Positions 15,838 to 22,968 of a DNA stretch of 22,968 bases are shown here, one piece after another. A program made the translations under genes and the position numbers. Numbering within the stretch: the first letter of the stretch is position 1; the number at the start of each line of letters is the position of its first letter. Source of the stretch: Fructobacillus cardui (lineage in GTDB: Bacteria > Bacillota > Bacilli > Lactobacillales > Lactobacillaceae); the NCBI RefSeq assembly GCF_023218935.1, contig NZ_JAJIAL010000015.1; one strand, 5' to 3'. The notes beneath the pieces were generated by a model. It ran no database searches. It was not told where the DNA came from and saw only the letters and a list, made by a program, of their open reading frames with translations.

Positions 15838-15866
15838 TTGCGCCAGGATACAATCCCCGCTACAAT
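15838..15866 (+). promoter_or_regulatory. Promoter of lemA
   Basis: TTGCGC (15838-15843), a 17-nt spacer and TACAAT (15861-15866) lie in the 86-bp gap before lemA. LemA may therefore be expressed independently as well as by read-through from the TPM gene, since no terminator separates them. Confidence 0.5.
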
Positions 15867-15910
15867 ATTTCTAATAGCGTCAAGCTAAACAACGATAAAG
15901 GATACGAATC

Positions 15911-16537
15911 ATGACAATCATTAATGAAAAGACGCCCTTTTACAAGAAACGCGGTTGGCAAATTACGGCGATTATCACCTTAGTCCTCATCATTCTCATT
16001 GGCGGCTTTATTTCTTCTGCCAATGGCTTGTCCCGCAAGGAACAGGATGTTGATGCTGCCACTGGTGGTATTCAAACCGCGTTGCAAAACCGCGCCGATT
16101 TGATTCCAAATCTGGTCAATGCTGTTAAGGGGGCCCAAGGACAGGAATCTACAATTTACGGTAAGATTGCTGATGCCAGAACCCAATACAATCAAGCAAA
16201 GCAAAGCTATGCAAATGCCAATGATCAAGACCAAAAGACAACGGCCATGCAAAATCAGGATAAGGCTTTCAATCTGATGGTTTCGGCGATTAACGAAAAC
16301 TATCCTGATTTGAAGTCCTCTGACCAAATTCAAACTTTGATGGTCCAACTCGAAGGTGTTAACAACCGTGTGACCTACGAGCGTAAGGTATATAATAAGG
16401 CTGTCCAAGACTACAATAACAAAGTTGTGTCATTCCCTAGTTCTTTAGTGGCATCTATGACAAACCATCATAAGTTCAACTACTTCACTGCAGACAGTTC
16501 TGCCCAACAAAATCCAACCGTTAACTTCAGTAAATAA
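15911..16537 (+). CDS. lemA: LemA family protein
   Basis: A 208-residue protein with a short cytosolic N-terminus, one membrane helix (about 18-36) and a long helical domain. It carries LSRKEQDVDAA, the signature QNRADLIPNLVNAVKG, and a C-terminal ENYPDLKSSDQIQTLMVQLE with NRVTYERKVYN. LemA proteins are helical bundles anchored in the membrane and often encoded with TPM proteins; their biochemical role is unknown. Its own promoter and a strong terminator flank it. Ribosome site AAAGGA. Confidence 0.93.
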   Translation: MTIINEKTPFYKKRGWQITAIITLVLIILIGGFISSANGLSRKEQDVDAATGGIQTALQNRADLIPNLVNAVKGAQGQESTIYGKIADARTQYNQAKQSYANANDQDQKTTAMQNQDKAFNLMVSAINENYPDLKSSDQIQTLMVQLEGVNNRVTYERKVYNKAVQDYNNKVVSFPSSLVASMTNHHKFNYFTADSSAQQNPTVNFSK

Positions 16538-16557
16538 TCTTGAAGAAGACAGCAGAA

Positions 16558-16590
16558 AGCCCCAACCATTACTGGTTGGGGCTATTTTGT
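16558..16590 (+). terminator. Intrinsic terminator after lemA
   Basis: AGCCCCAACC / GGTTGGGGCT forms a perfect 10-bp stem with a 6-nt loop, followed by ATTTTGT. It ends the EIIC-hydrolase-TPM-lemA cluster. Confidence 0.9.
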
Positions 16591-16670
16591 CTCTCATAAA
16601 GAATACTATTATTATACAAGAACTTCGATAATCGAACAATCTTTTCGGCCATTTCTTTTATTTCATTTTG

Positions 16671-16735
16671 TTACAATTCTGTAAGTTAGTTTTTCTAACA
16701 AGAGAATTGTTCTAATCTTATTTTAATGATAGACT
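16671..16735 (+). promoter_or_regulatory. Inverted repeats and promoter upstream of the AEC pseudogene
   Basis: TTACA-N4-TGTAA (16671-16684) and GTTAG-TTTTT-CTAAC (16685-16699) lie side by side. They are followed by TTGTTC (16707-16712), a 17-nt spacer and TAGACT (16730-16735). Two adjacent dyads ahead of a promoter suggest an activator or repressor site. The rest of the 244-bp gap after lemA holds nothing else visible. Confidence 0.35.
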
Positions 16736-16781
16736 AATAAATAAATCATTTGTCGCCACAAGTTGGCACTGGGAGGTATAA

Positions 16782-17837
16782 ATGTTGATTAGCTCTGCTC
16801 TTGAAAAAACGCTTACCAACACTTCGATTATCGCTGCGATTGTCGAAACATAGGAACCATCCTCTTAGGGTTTTGGCTGCGCAAGCGGCGAACCCTTAGC
16901 CAGGATGCCGTCAAGACTTTGACGAGCATTACCATGACAATCGCCCTGCCCCTCTTAGCTTTTACAGCTTTTCTGACGCCGCTAAATCATCAAACTCTCG
17001 TCCAAAGTATGGATGTTCTGATTTGGGGCTTGATTATCTACGTCATTTTGATTGTCACGATGCCCTTTTTATACGGTCGCTACGACAAAGACCAACGCGA
17101 CGTTTTAGGTGTCTTAACCGCCTTTGGATCAACAACATTCTTTGGTATGCCAATCGCCGGTGCTGTCTATGGCGCTAAGGGGGATAATGTATGCTTCCGT
17201 TTTCAATATTGGCTAACGTGTCTTCTTGTACTCCTACGCCTACATCAAAATGTCCGGGGAGCAGCTACGCGGTGAACATATCAAAAAGATGCTTGTTAAT
17301 CCGATTGTCATTGCGACCTTCCTTGGTCTGATTCTCTGGGTTAGTCAAAACTGGATGCCTCAAATCAGTATCAGCACTGCCGGTAAAACTAGTCAGGTAC
17401 CCTTCTACCGCCTCGATGTGACCGTCCCTTGGCTCTTTGCCTGGATGAAGCTGTTAGCCGGCCTAGCTTCACCATTAGCCGGGTTAGCCATTGAAGCCAA
17501 CTTGGCCCAGATGCCCTTCACAGATGCCATTAAAAACCACACTGCCTGGTACTATTCCTTCAATAAAGTCATTATCGTCCCAATCATCATGGCTGCCATT
17601 GCCATCTTGGCAAATACTACCCATATTTTGCCCGTTGACCAAGTGGCCATGGCGACAATGGTCATTATGATGGCGACCCCCGTTGCCACCGTGGCAGTCA
17701 ACTACGCCATGGCCTTTAATCATCAAAGTTTACTGGCGGCCAATACCTCGCTGATTTCGACAATTTCAGCCACCGTGGTCTTACCGCTCTGGATTATCAT
17801 TGTGCAACTTTTAGGCGAATTGCCCGTCTTCAAATAA
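16782..17837 (+). pseudogene. AEC family (auxin efflux carrier / malate permease-like) transporter, disrupted
   Basis: Three pieces in alternating frames add up to one AEC permease of about 350 codons. Piece 1 starts at the ATG at 16782 (RBS GGGAGG) and hits TAG at 16851. One base appears missing there, and the reading resumes as IGTILLGFWLRKRRTLSQDA in the next frame. That frame runs through FGSTTFFGMPIAGAVYGAKGDN, after which one extra base near 17189-17192 returns to the first frame (ASVFNIG). TAA at 17214-17216, likely from CAA, then interrupts it before RVFLYSYAYIKMSGE. The remaining C-terminal half to the stop at 17837 is intact. The family exports or imports small organic acids such as malate; this copy is almost certainly not functional. 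Confidence 0.85.
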
Positions 17838-18004
17838 CAAAATAGCAAAAAAGAACCATTATCATGGCTAATCATCAAATTCAATCACCTTTGGTGGTCA
17901 AAGTATCATCGTCGCTAACCGGCTGTGTTCAGGGCGATTGTTCTGATGATAATAAAAACAACAGGTTGGGCAGATTGTCTCTTTTTCAATCGACCATTAA
18001 TCGG

Positions 18005-18010
18005 TATAAT
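18005..18010 (+). promoter_or_regulatory. -10 element for the 60-residue membrane protein gene
   Basis: A perfect TATAAT lies 34 nt before the ATG at 18045, with AAAGGAG between. No clear -35. The 207-bp gap from the pseudogene holds no other recognisable feature. Confidence 0.45.
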
Positions 18011-18044
18011 GGTCCTTATTGAGGAGTTGAAAGGAGCCAAAATC

Positions 18045-18227
18045 ATGGCCATTGTTGGATTACTCGTCGTCGCCTTTGCTTTATTAATCATCTTATTTGC
18101 GGCCGCTCACGGCTGGAAACTGTTCCGTCAAGGAGACGTCAGCATGCTCCCACTACTTGGAATTGCTGCCTTCCTTTTTCTAATCGGGCTCATCTTTATT
18201 ATTTATAATTTGATGACGCTTCACTAA
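18045..18227 (+). CDS. Small two-helix membrane protein of unknown function
   Basis: A 60-residue protein made of two hydrophobic helices (about 2-22 and 34-56) joined by a short basic loop (HGWKLFRQGDVS). The frame is open back to 17925, but AAAGGAG lies at proper spacing before the ATG at 18045 and the upstream part looks non-coding and contains the TATAAT. I do not recognise the family. It is transcribed alone, between an AEC pseudogene and a convergent YdcF gene, and ends in a bidirectional terminator. Confidence 0.6.
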   Translation: MAIVGLLVVAFALLIILFAAAHGWKLFRQGDVSMLPLLGIAAFLFLIGLIFIIYNLMTLH

Positions 18228-18271
18228 TTTAAGAAAATCAGATTCAAACTAGCCCCAATCATAACGCTACT

Positions 18272-18317
18272 AAAAACGATAGCCACTGACCAAAGTTCAG
18301 TGACTATCGTTTTTTTA
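18272..18317. terminator. Bidirectional terminator between the small membrane protein and ydcF-like genes
   Basis: AAAAACGATAG (18272-18282) pairs with CTATCGTTTTT (18304-18314). After one mismatch CACTGA pairs with TCAGTG, leaving a 7-nt loop. A-rich and T-rich flanks serve both strands, and the hairpin abuts the stop codon of the convergent gene. Confidence 0.85.
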
Positions 18318-19334
18318 AAAGGCAATCAAATAAGCAAGAAAGGCCTCAACGACCAAAAGCAAAAAGGTAATTAAACGGTAATAGGAAAGAATTCCGACGT
18401 ATTCTCGAATCAAGGCCGATGGCAAAAAGTACAGAGAAGTTGGCGCCCCAATTCCCTGAGCCGAAAAACCAATCCGCTTGGAATACAGACTAGCCCGCAT
18501 AACATGGTAATTGCTGGTTGAAAAAAGAATCTGCGGTTGACCAGTACAGCCTGATTTTTCCCAGTCTGTTAAAATCTTTTCCTTTGAAAACATAAAATTC
18601 TCAAAGGTATTGCGCGATTTATCCTCCAGGATAATATCTTTTTCCGGCACACCAACTTCGAGCAAATACTTCCGCATAGCATCTGCTTCAGATGTACTTT
18701 CATCAGACCCCTGTCCTCCGGAAACCACAAACTTTGGGCGTTTTCCTTCTTCGGCCTGACGGTAATAGGCCAAGGCCCGATCCACTCGACTTTGGAGTAA
18801 CGGCGTGACTCGGCCATTATGGATATAACTACCCAGCACAATGATGTAATCTGCCTTTTTCGTGGCCGGCAATACCTGGTACAAGAGCGAATAGCCCAGA
18901 TAACTGAGAAACAGTAAAAAGAAAGTATTGCAGACTAGCAGTCCCAGTGTATAGCAGAAGAAAAGCAAGCGACCATGGACCTCTCCAATTAAAAAGAGCA
19001 AATAGAAATCAATGCCCATCGTCACCGCCAAGAAGAGCGCTAATTTGGCCGTAAAACTCTTCCCCTCCTTGTGCGAGATAATATTGGTGTTTCGTACCAG
19101 CCAAAAAATACCGAAGGCAATCACCGCAATTGGCAACAAAATAACCAAGATGTTCATCACCAATATCTGTTTGTCTAAGACATAACCAGCTAACTTCAAA
19201 TAAAGCGCCATCACCGTCAGCAGCAACGAAAAAATCAGTAAACTTCCAAAAACAAAATTCCGCTTATCAATGGCAACAGCGACGACTGCCACGACCACAA
19301 GCGCTAATAATAAATAAATGAATGGTGTCAGCAT
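18315..19334 (-). CDS. YdcF/ElyC-SanA family protein (DUF218) with N-terminal membrane domain
   Basis: A 339-residue protein. The N-terminal half has about five membrane helices (to residue 155). A DUF218 domain follows: ADYIIVLGSYI, TPLLQSRVDRALAYY, KFVVSGGQGSDESTSEADAM, ILEDKSRNTFENF and STSNYHVMRASLYSKRIG. A further helix lies at the C-terminus. DUF218 proteins such as SanA and ElyC are linked to envelope integrity and lipid-carrier metabolism, though their chemistry is unsettled. A GTG at 19343 is in frame but touches the AGAGGG ribosome site; the ATG at 19334 has 9-nt spacing and is preferred. Single gene, convergent to the small membrane protein. Confidence 0.85.
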   Translation of the reverse strand: MLTPFIYLLLALVVVAVVAVAIDKRNFVFGSLLIFSLLLTVMALYLKLAGYVLDKQILVMNILVILLPIAVIAFGIFWLVRNTNIISHKEGKSFTAKLALFLAVTMGIDFYLLFLIGEVHGRLLFFCYTLGLLVCNTFFLLFLSYLGYSLLYQVLPATKKADYIIVLGSYIHNGRVTPLLQSRVDRALAYYRQAEEGKRPKFVVSGGQGSDESTSEADAMRKYLLEVGVPEKDIILEDKSRNTFENFMFSKEKILTDWEKSGCTGQPQILFSTSNYHVMRASLYSKRIGFSAQGIGAPTSLYFLPSALIREYVGILSYYRLITFLLLVVEAFLAYLIAF

Positions 19335-19390
19335 TTCAGCCACCCTCTTTACACTTTTGTTTCAATTATAACAGAAATTGATGACAAAAT

Positions 19391-19425
19391 AGAAAAAGCA
19401 CCCGGAAAGCAGAATCCGAGTGCTT
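19391..19425 (-). terminator. Terminator after the first DUF4811 gene
   Basis: The minus-strand hairpin AAGCACTCGG ... CCGGGTGCTT, with loop ATTCTGCTTT, is followed by TTTCT. A near copy follows the second DUF4811 gene (22326-22359). Confidence 0.8.
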
Positions 19426-19487
19426 GGACAGAAGAATAAATTAAGCAGAAATGTATTTTTTAAGCGTAAGTTAACTTTAAGCGTCAG

Positions 19488-20018
19488 TTACTTAAGGACA
19501 ACTTGCCAGCTAGTAGGCACTTCTAGAGTGTGTACTTCCTTGACCAAGTTATCTTCTTTATTTTGCTTGAACAACCACTTGTAAGTATGGTTCTTGTAAA
19601 CCCACTTCGTTGTCACCGTCTTAACCTGGGCAGTTTGAACATCAGCCTTCGTATAAGTAGCTGATTGCTTAACTGATTTGACAATGTCACTTGTATCTGG
19701 CGCAAAGTGAGCAGTTGCTTCCTTGTCCGTTGCTTGGTCCTTATAGACCAAAACGTAGTCGTCAGTACCAATCTTTTTAGCAGCAGCCATGCCGACAGGC
19801 ATCTGAGCCGGTGCAGCAGAGTAAACTTGCTTGGTAGCAACCGTTGTCTCCTTCTTCATCCCATAATGAGAATCCATGTTAGCAGCCAACAAAAAGATTG
19901 ACGCAATCATCGCCAATGAGAAGATTGTCCCAAAAGTGGCCTTCAAGGCCTTTGATGAAATCAGGAACCAACTAGCAGCAGCTAAGGCAACAAAAATCGG
20001 AATAATTACCAAAATCAT
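19488..20018 (-). CDS. DUF4811 domain protein, copy 1 (partner of MFS exporter)
   Basis: A 176-residue protein with two membrane helices (about 1-20 and 28-47) and a polar, presumably extracytoplasmic domain. Marked blocks are VYSAAPAQMP, AAAKKIGTDDYVLVYKD, VKTVTTKWVYKN and a WLFKQNKEDNLVK...WQVVLK end. DUF4811 genes commonly follow DHA2 MFS transporters in lactic acid bacteria. Here only 2 nt separate it from the MFS stop codon, so the two form an operon and probably a functional unit. Function unknown; an accessory subunit of the exporter is my inference. A close paralogue lies at the right edge. Confidence 0.85.
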   Translation of the reverse strand: MILVIIPIFVALAAASWFLISSKALKATFGTIFSLAMIASIFLLAANMDSHYGMKKETTVATKQVYSAAPAQMPVGMAAAKKIGTDDYVLVYKDQATDKEATAHFAPDTSDIVKSVKQSATYTKADVQTAQVKTVTTKWVYKNHTYKWLFKQNKEDNLVKEVHTLEVPTSWQVVLK

Positions 20019-20020
20019 GA

Positions 20021-21508
20021 TTATGCTTCCTCCTTGTCTTGCTTAATAAAGAATGACAAGATGAAGCCGAGAACGGCGAAACTAAGACTGATCATAAAGG
20101 CAATCTTGAAGCCGTCCAAGGAAGCATCCAGCATCTTGCTTGCATAACGCAATGGTTCTGTAAGCTTCATATGGTTACTTGGTGTGTTGTTGTTGATAAC
20201 GTTTTGAACAACTGAAGTCAACAAGGCAACCACAACAGAGTTAGCAATCTGACGCAAAGTGTTGTTAGCAGCAGTACCGTGAGATGTCTTTTCATCAGGC
20301 AAAGCGGCCATGGCCTTAGTTGTCATTGGCATCATCGCCATGGCAATTCCGGCCATTCGAACACCGTACAAGACACTAATAATAATGGTTGGTGTTTCAG
20401 GGGTTAAGAACAAGAATGGGAAAGTTCCCAAACCAAGGATGGCAAAACCAACCATTCCTAAGGCCTTGGCGCCAACCTTGTTATACAAGGCTCCAGAAAT
20501 GGCACTGAAGACACCCATCAACAAGGCTCCCCAAAGCAAAGTCAATCCAGAATCAAAGGCTGACAAGCCACGAACGTTTTGTAAGTACGTTGGCAACATC
20601 ATTTCGACACCGAACATGGCCATCATGGCCAAGATTCCAACGATAGATGGAATGGTAAAGTCCTTCGTCAAGAAGACCTTAACATCCAAGAATGGGTTTG
20701 ACAATTTCAACTGATGCCAAACGAAGACAACGATGAGCAAAACACCTGCGAAAATTGGCAAGAGAACGTTTGGCACGTTCCCCCAACCGTGTGAACCAAC
20801 GTTGGTGAAGCCCCACAAGAAGAGACCAAAACCAATCGTTGAAAGAATCAATGACAAGAAATCCAACTTAACCTTCTTAGTTGGAATGACGTTCTTCATT
20901 AAGAATGGTGTCAAGACCAAGGCGATTCCAGTGATAATCAAAGGAATCAAGAAAGTTGAACGCCAGCTATCTGACAAGGTGAAGCCCAAAATCGTGTGAT
21001 CTTGCTTCAAAATCCAACCTGACAAAGTCGGGCCGATGGCTGGGACCATTCCAATAACCAATCCCATCGCACCCATGGCTGCGCCTCGTTCTTTAGGCTC
21101 ATACATGTTCAAGATAACGATTTGCATCATTGGCATCATGATTCCAAAGGCCATGGCTGAAATAATCCGGCCAACAATGAAAATCCACCAAGATCCACTA
21201 TTTTCTGGTGTGGACATTGTCACCAAGACCCCAATAAAGAGTAATCCATAGGCAACCATGTGTAAGATTTTGGTTGGAATTCGGTTAACTAAGTAAGCTG
21301 ACAATGGCACCATCATCCCGTTAAAGAGAAGGAACCATGTCGTTGCTTGTTGAGCTGTCGACAAGTTAATGTCGAAAGCCTTCATTAGGGAAGGAATGGC
21401 CGTCCCCAATGATGTCTGCATCAACGCACCGGCGGCCATTGCAATCATCATGACCACAACGACGAGTGTTCGATTGTAAGTTCGAGTATTTGTTTGAACT
21501 GCTTCCAT
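20021..21508 (-). CDS. DHA2-family (EmrB/QacA type) MFS multidrug exporter
   Basis: A 495-residue protein with about 14 hydrophobic segments. Family marks are the TM1 region TSLGTAIPSLMKAF (32-45), the TM4 arginine in IVGRIISAMAFG (R114), and antiporter motif C in GLVIGMVPAIGPTLSGWI (149-166). Members export drugs, dyes or bile-type compounds against protons. A TetR regulator is encoded divergently and palindromic sites cover the promoter and leader, so expression is probably induced by substrate. The DUF4811 gene is co-transcribed downstream. Substrate cannot be told from sequence. RBS AAAGGAAA. Confidence 0.92.
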   Translation of the reverse strand: MEAVQTNTRTYNRTLVVVVMMIAMAAGALMQTSLGTAIPSLMKAFDINLSTAQQATTWFLLFNGMMVPLSAYLVNRIPTKILHMVAYGLLFIGVLVTMSTPENSGSWWIFIVGRIISAMAFGIMMPMMQIVILNMYEPKERGAAMGAMGLVIGMVPAIGPTLSGWILKQDHTILGFTLSDSWRSTFLIPLIITGIALVLTPFLMKNVIPTKKVKLDFLSLILSTIGFGLFLWGFTNVGSHGWGNVPNVLLPIFAGVLLIVVFVWHQLKLSNPFLDVKVFLTKDFTIPSIVGILAMMAMFGVEMMLPTYLQNVRGLSAFDSGLTLLWGALLMGVFSAISGALYNKVGAKALGMVGFAILGLGTFPFLFLTPETPTIIISVLYGVRMAGIAMAMMPMTTKAMAALPDEKTSHGTAANNTLRQIANSVVVALLTSVVQNVINNNTPSNHMKLTEPLRYASKMLDASLDGFKIAFMISLSFAVLGFILSFFIKQDKEEA

Positions 21509-21523
21509 CGTTATTTCCTTTCA

Positions 21524-21540
21524 TGGTACAATTTGTACCA
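21524..21540. promoter_or_regulatory. Perfect 17-bp palindromic operator in the MFS leader
   Basis: TGGTACAA-T-TTGTACCA has 8-bp perfect arms around one base. It lies about 16 bp upstream of the MFS start codon and downstream of the predicted promoter. It is the likely binding site of the divergent TetR protein, or a second regulator site. Confidence 0.65.
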
Positions 21541-21557
21541 GTTACTTTGTGGAACAT

Positions 21558-21586
21558 AGTGTAACAGTTAGATTTAACTGAGTCAA
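21558..21586 (-). promoter_or_regulatory. MFS operon promoter with inverted repeat in the spacer
   Basis: On the minus strand TTGACT (21586-21581), a 17-nt spacer and TACACT (21563-21558). The spacer contains CAGTTA-N4-TAACTG (21565-21580), a second operator candidate that would block RNA polymerase directly. Confidence 0.7.
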
Positions 21587-21590
21587 CCTG

Positions 21591-21663
21591 TTTCACTAAA
21601 TTTATTTATTTGCTATAATATTCTTAGAAAAAAGGAATTTAATCACAAAACGACACCTGTCGT
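21591..21663 (+). promoter_or_regulatory. Promoter and leader dyad of the TetR regulator gene
   Basis: TTTCAC (21591-21596), a 17-nt spacer and TGCTATAAT (TATAAT 21614-21619, extended -10). In the leader ACGACA-CC-TGTCGT (21650-21663) is an inverted repeat that ends right before the GGAGG ribosome site (21664-21668). Confidence 0.6.
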
Positions 21664-21675
21664 GGAGGAAACTAG

Positions 21676-22248
21676 ATGAAATTTGGCCAACAAGAAAATA
21701 TTCGAGTCAAGCAACAAATTGTTAACGGATTTTTTGAGCAATTAAAAGAACAACCTTTCTCAGAAATCCGCGTTGCGCAACTCATTAAATCAGCTGGCGT
21801 CGCACGCGTCAGCTACTACCGCAACTTTGACAGCATTGAGGATATTCTGACCTTTTACCTCACTTGTTTGGTCACAAGACACCATGAGCAAGATGAAGCG
21901 AAAAAGATTCCACGGGACCATCGTCGTTCAACCGTCAAGACTCGCTTTCTCAATGCCTTTCTTGCCTTTCAAGAAGAGGAAGACCGCTTTAAACTGCTGT
22001 TTGACCGTGGCCTATCTAGTCAAATTTATGAATTCTTTACAGAATTTGGAACCTTCCTGCGCTCAAAACGACCAGACAAAGCCAACTCACTAAGCTATAA
22101 GCACGTCTTTCTTTTCGGCGGTTCCTTTCACGTCATGATGGCCTGGTTACAAAACGGGGCCAAGGAAAGTCCGGAAGAAATGGCAGAATTTATCGTTAAT
22201 AGTATGCCGGATAGTTTTTTCGAAAAAGAACATCCCGTGGGAAAATAA
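21676..22248 (+). CDS. TetR/AcrR family transcriptional regulator
   Basis: A 190-residue regulator. The N-terminal helix-turn-helix (about 32-51) reads VAQLIKSAGVARVSYYRNFDS, with the usual Y.NF recognition end. A helical ligand-binding domain follows, with conserved FLFGGSFHVMMAWLQNGAKESPEEMAEFI near the C-terminus, typical of this TetR branch. It faces the MFS-DUF4811 operon across a 167-bp region with palindromes, so repression of that operon, relieved by an exporter substrate, is the likely role. GGAGG lies 7 nt before the ATG, and the gene ends in its own terminator. Confidence 0.92.
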   Translation: MKFGQQENIRVKQQIVNGFFEQLKEQPFSEIRVAQLIKSAGVARVSYYRNFDSIEDILTFYLTCLVTRHHEQDEAKKIPRDHRRSTVKTRFLNAFLAFQEEEDRFKLLFDRGLSSQIYEFFTEFGTFLRSKRPDKANSLSYKHVFLFGGSFHVMMAWLQNGAKESPEEMAEFIVNSMPDSFFEKEHPVGK

Positions 22249-22262
22249 ATCCCCTTTCGGCC

Positions 22263-22300
22263 AGAAGCCAAACTTGTCATGAGTTTTGGCTTCTTTTTTT
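22263..22300 (+). terminator. Intrinsic terminator of the TetR gene
   Basis: AGAAGCCAAA pairs with TTTGGCTTCT across an 11-12 nt loop, followed by a T-run. Confidence 0.88.
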
Positions 22301-22325
22301 GCATCTTTTATCCACAATAGTCCAC

Positions 22326-22359
22326 AAAAAAAGCACCCGGGAAGCAGGACCCGAGTGCT
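22326..22359 (-). terminator. Terminator after the second DUF4811 gene
   Basis: The minus-strand hairpin AGCACTCGGG ... CCCGGGTGCT is followed by seven T. It matches the hairpin after the first DUF4811 gene in stem and loop, so the terminator was duplicated with the gene. Confidence 0.85.
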
Positions 22360-22418
22360 GATAAAGGATGTATTCGAAGAAATATGGTGAAAAAATACGC
22401 TAATTTAACGAGAATAAT

Positions 22419-22949
22419 TTACTTTAAAGCAACTTGCCAATTTTCAGGTACTTGAAGAGTATGACGAACTTTGACCAAGTTATCTTCCTTGTGTTGCTTG
22501 AAGAGCCACTCGTTAAAGTCGTTCTTGTAAACCCACTTCGTTGTCACCGTCTTGACCTGGGCAGTCGTCACGTTTGCCTTTTCATAAGTAGCTGATTGCT
22601 TAACAGTCTTAATGATATCACTCTTATCGGGGGCAAAATGCGCACTGGCTTGCTGGTCACTGGCGTGGTCCTTATAAATCAAAACGTAGTTATCCGCACC
22701 AATCTTTTTGGCTGCGGCCATGACAACCGGCAGCTGTGCTGGTGCAGCTGAATAAACTTGGGTCGTTGTTGTGACCGTCTTCTTTTCCATACCAAGGTGA
22801 TCATGCATGTTCAAAGTCAAGACAACGGTCAATGCTAAGACAGCCAACCACAAGATACCACCGACGATATTGCGAACAGCAGCATTCTTAATCACAAAAA
22901 TGGCAGCACTAGCAATAATCGATAATAGCAGAATAATCCAAAGAATCAT
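22419..22949 (-). CDS. DUF4811 domain protein, copy 2
   Basis: A 176-residue paralogue of the protein encoded at 19488-20018, with the same length and layout: two N-terminal helices, VYSAAPAQLPVVMAAAKKIGADNYVLIYKD, VKTVTTKWVYKND, and WLFKQHKEDNLVK...WQVALK. The helices differ most and the polar domain least. The ribosome site AAGGAG lies in the last 19 bases of the window. One upstream frame there ends in TGA overlapping the ATG, which would fit a second MFS gene ending at this point, but too little is visible to say. Function unknown. Confidence 0.85.
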   Translation of the reverse strand: MILWIILLLSIIASAAIFVIKNAAVRNIVGGILWLAVLALTVVLTLNMHDHLGMEKKTVTTTTQVYSAAPAQLPVVMAAAKKIGADNYVLIYKDHASDQQASAHFAPDKSDIIKTVKQSATYEKANVTTAQVKTVTTKWVYKNDFNEWLFKQHKEDNLVKVRHTLQVPENWQVALK

Positions 22950-22968
22950 TTGTTTGACTCCTTTCCGC

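Noticed and set aside
17226..17837. Open frame of 203 codons as a separate transporter gene
   Set aside because: It begins in the middle of the AEC fold and joins with upstream fragments in other frames; it is the 3' part of a pseudogene.
22308..22316. TTATCCACA, a perfect DnaA box
   Set aside because: It is single, sits between two terminators, and has no clustered boxes, AT-rich unwinding region or dnaA/dnaN nearby, so chance is the simplest explanation.

Overview
The window looks like a chromosomal segment of a low-to-mid GC Gram-positive lactic acid bacterium. The dltXABCD operon, a CiaRH-like two-component system with HtrA, the acpS-alr-mazF order, an MFS/DUF4811 pair and a DUF915 hydrolase all point to Lactobacillales. 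Base composition suggests the Leuconostoc/Weissella/Fructobacillus side of the order, but no rRNA or species marker is present, so the genus is inference. There is no prophage, insertion sequence, CRISPR array, tRNA or rRNA. No clearly undescribed system stands out; the interest lies in regulatory structure, decay and small departures from family norms.

Left part (1-8.1 kb, mostly minus strand): an APC/KimA-type permease that runs off the left edge, a short methylenetetrahydrofolate-reductase-like protein, and a thioredoxin on the plus strand. Then come ciaR-ciaH-htrA (HtrA lacks the PDZ domain), an orphan MazF, alanine racemase and holo-ACP synthase.

Centre (8.1-12.7 kb, minus): the teichoic-acid D-alanylation operon dltX-A-B-C-D. 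It sits directly upstream of acpS-alr, so D-Ala synthesis (Alr), the enzyme family that activates carrier proteins (AcpS) and D-Ala export to the wall (Dlt) lie together. Next to them is a two-component system whose streptococcal relatives control envelope genes.

Centre-right (12.7-16.6 kb, plus): divergent from dlt is a cluster encoding a degenerate lone PTS EIIC-like membrane protein, a membrane-anchored DUF915 alpha/beta hydrolase, a TPM-domain protein and LemA. The dlt/EIIC intergenic region holds a perfect 19-bp palindrome at the predicted dlt start site and an 11-G homopolymer just upstream of the EIIC ribosome binding site.

Right part (16.6-23 kb): an AEC-family permease pseudogene with two frameshifts and a nonsense codon, a 60-residue membrane protein, a YdcF/DUF218 protein, a DHA2 MFS exporter with a DUF4811 partner under a divergent TetR regulator with clear palindromic operators, and a second DUF4811 copy at the right edge with a matching terminator hairpin.
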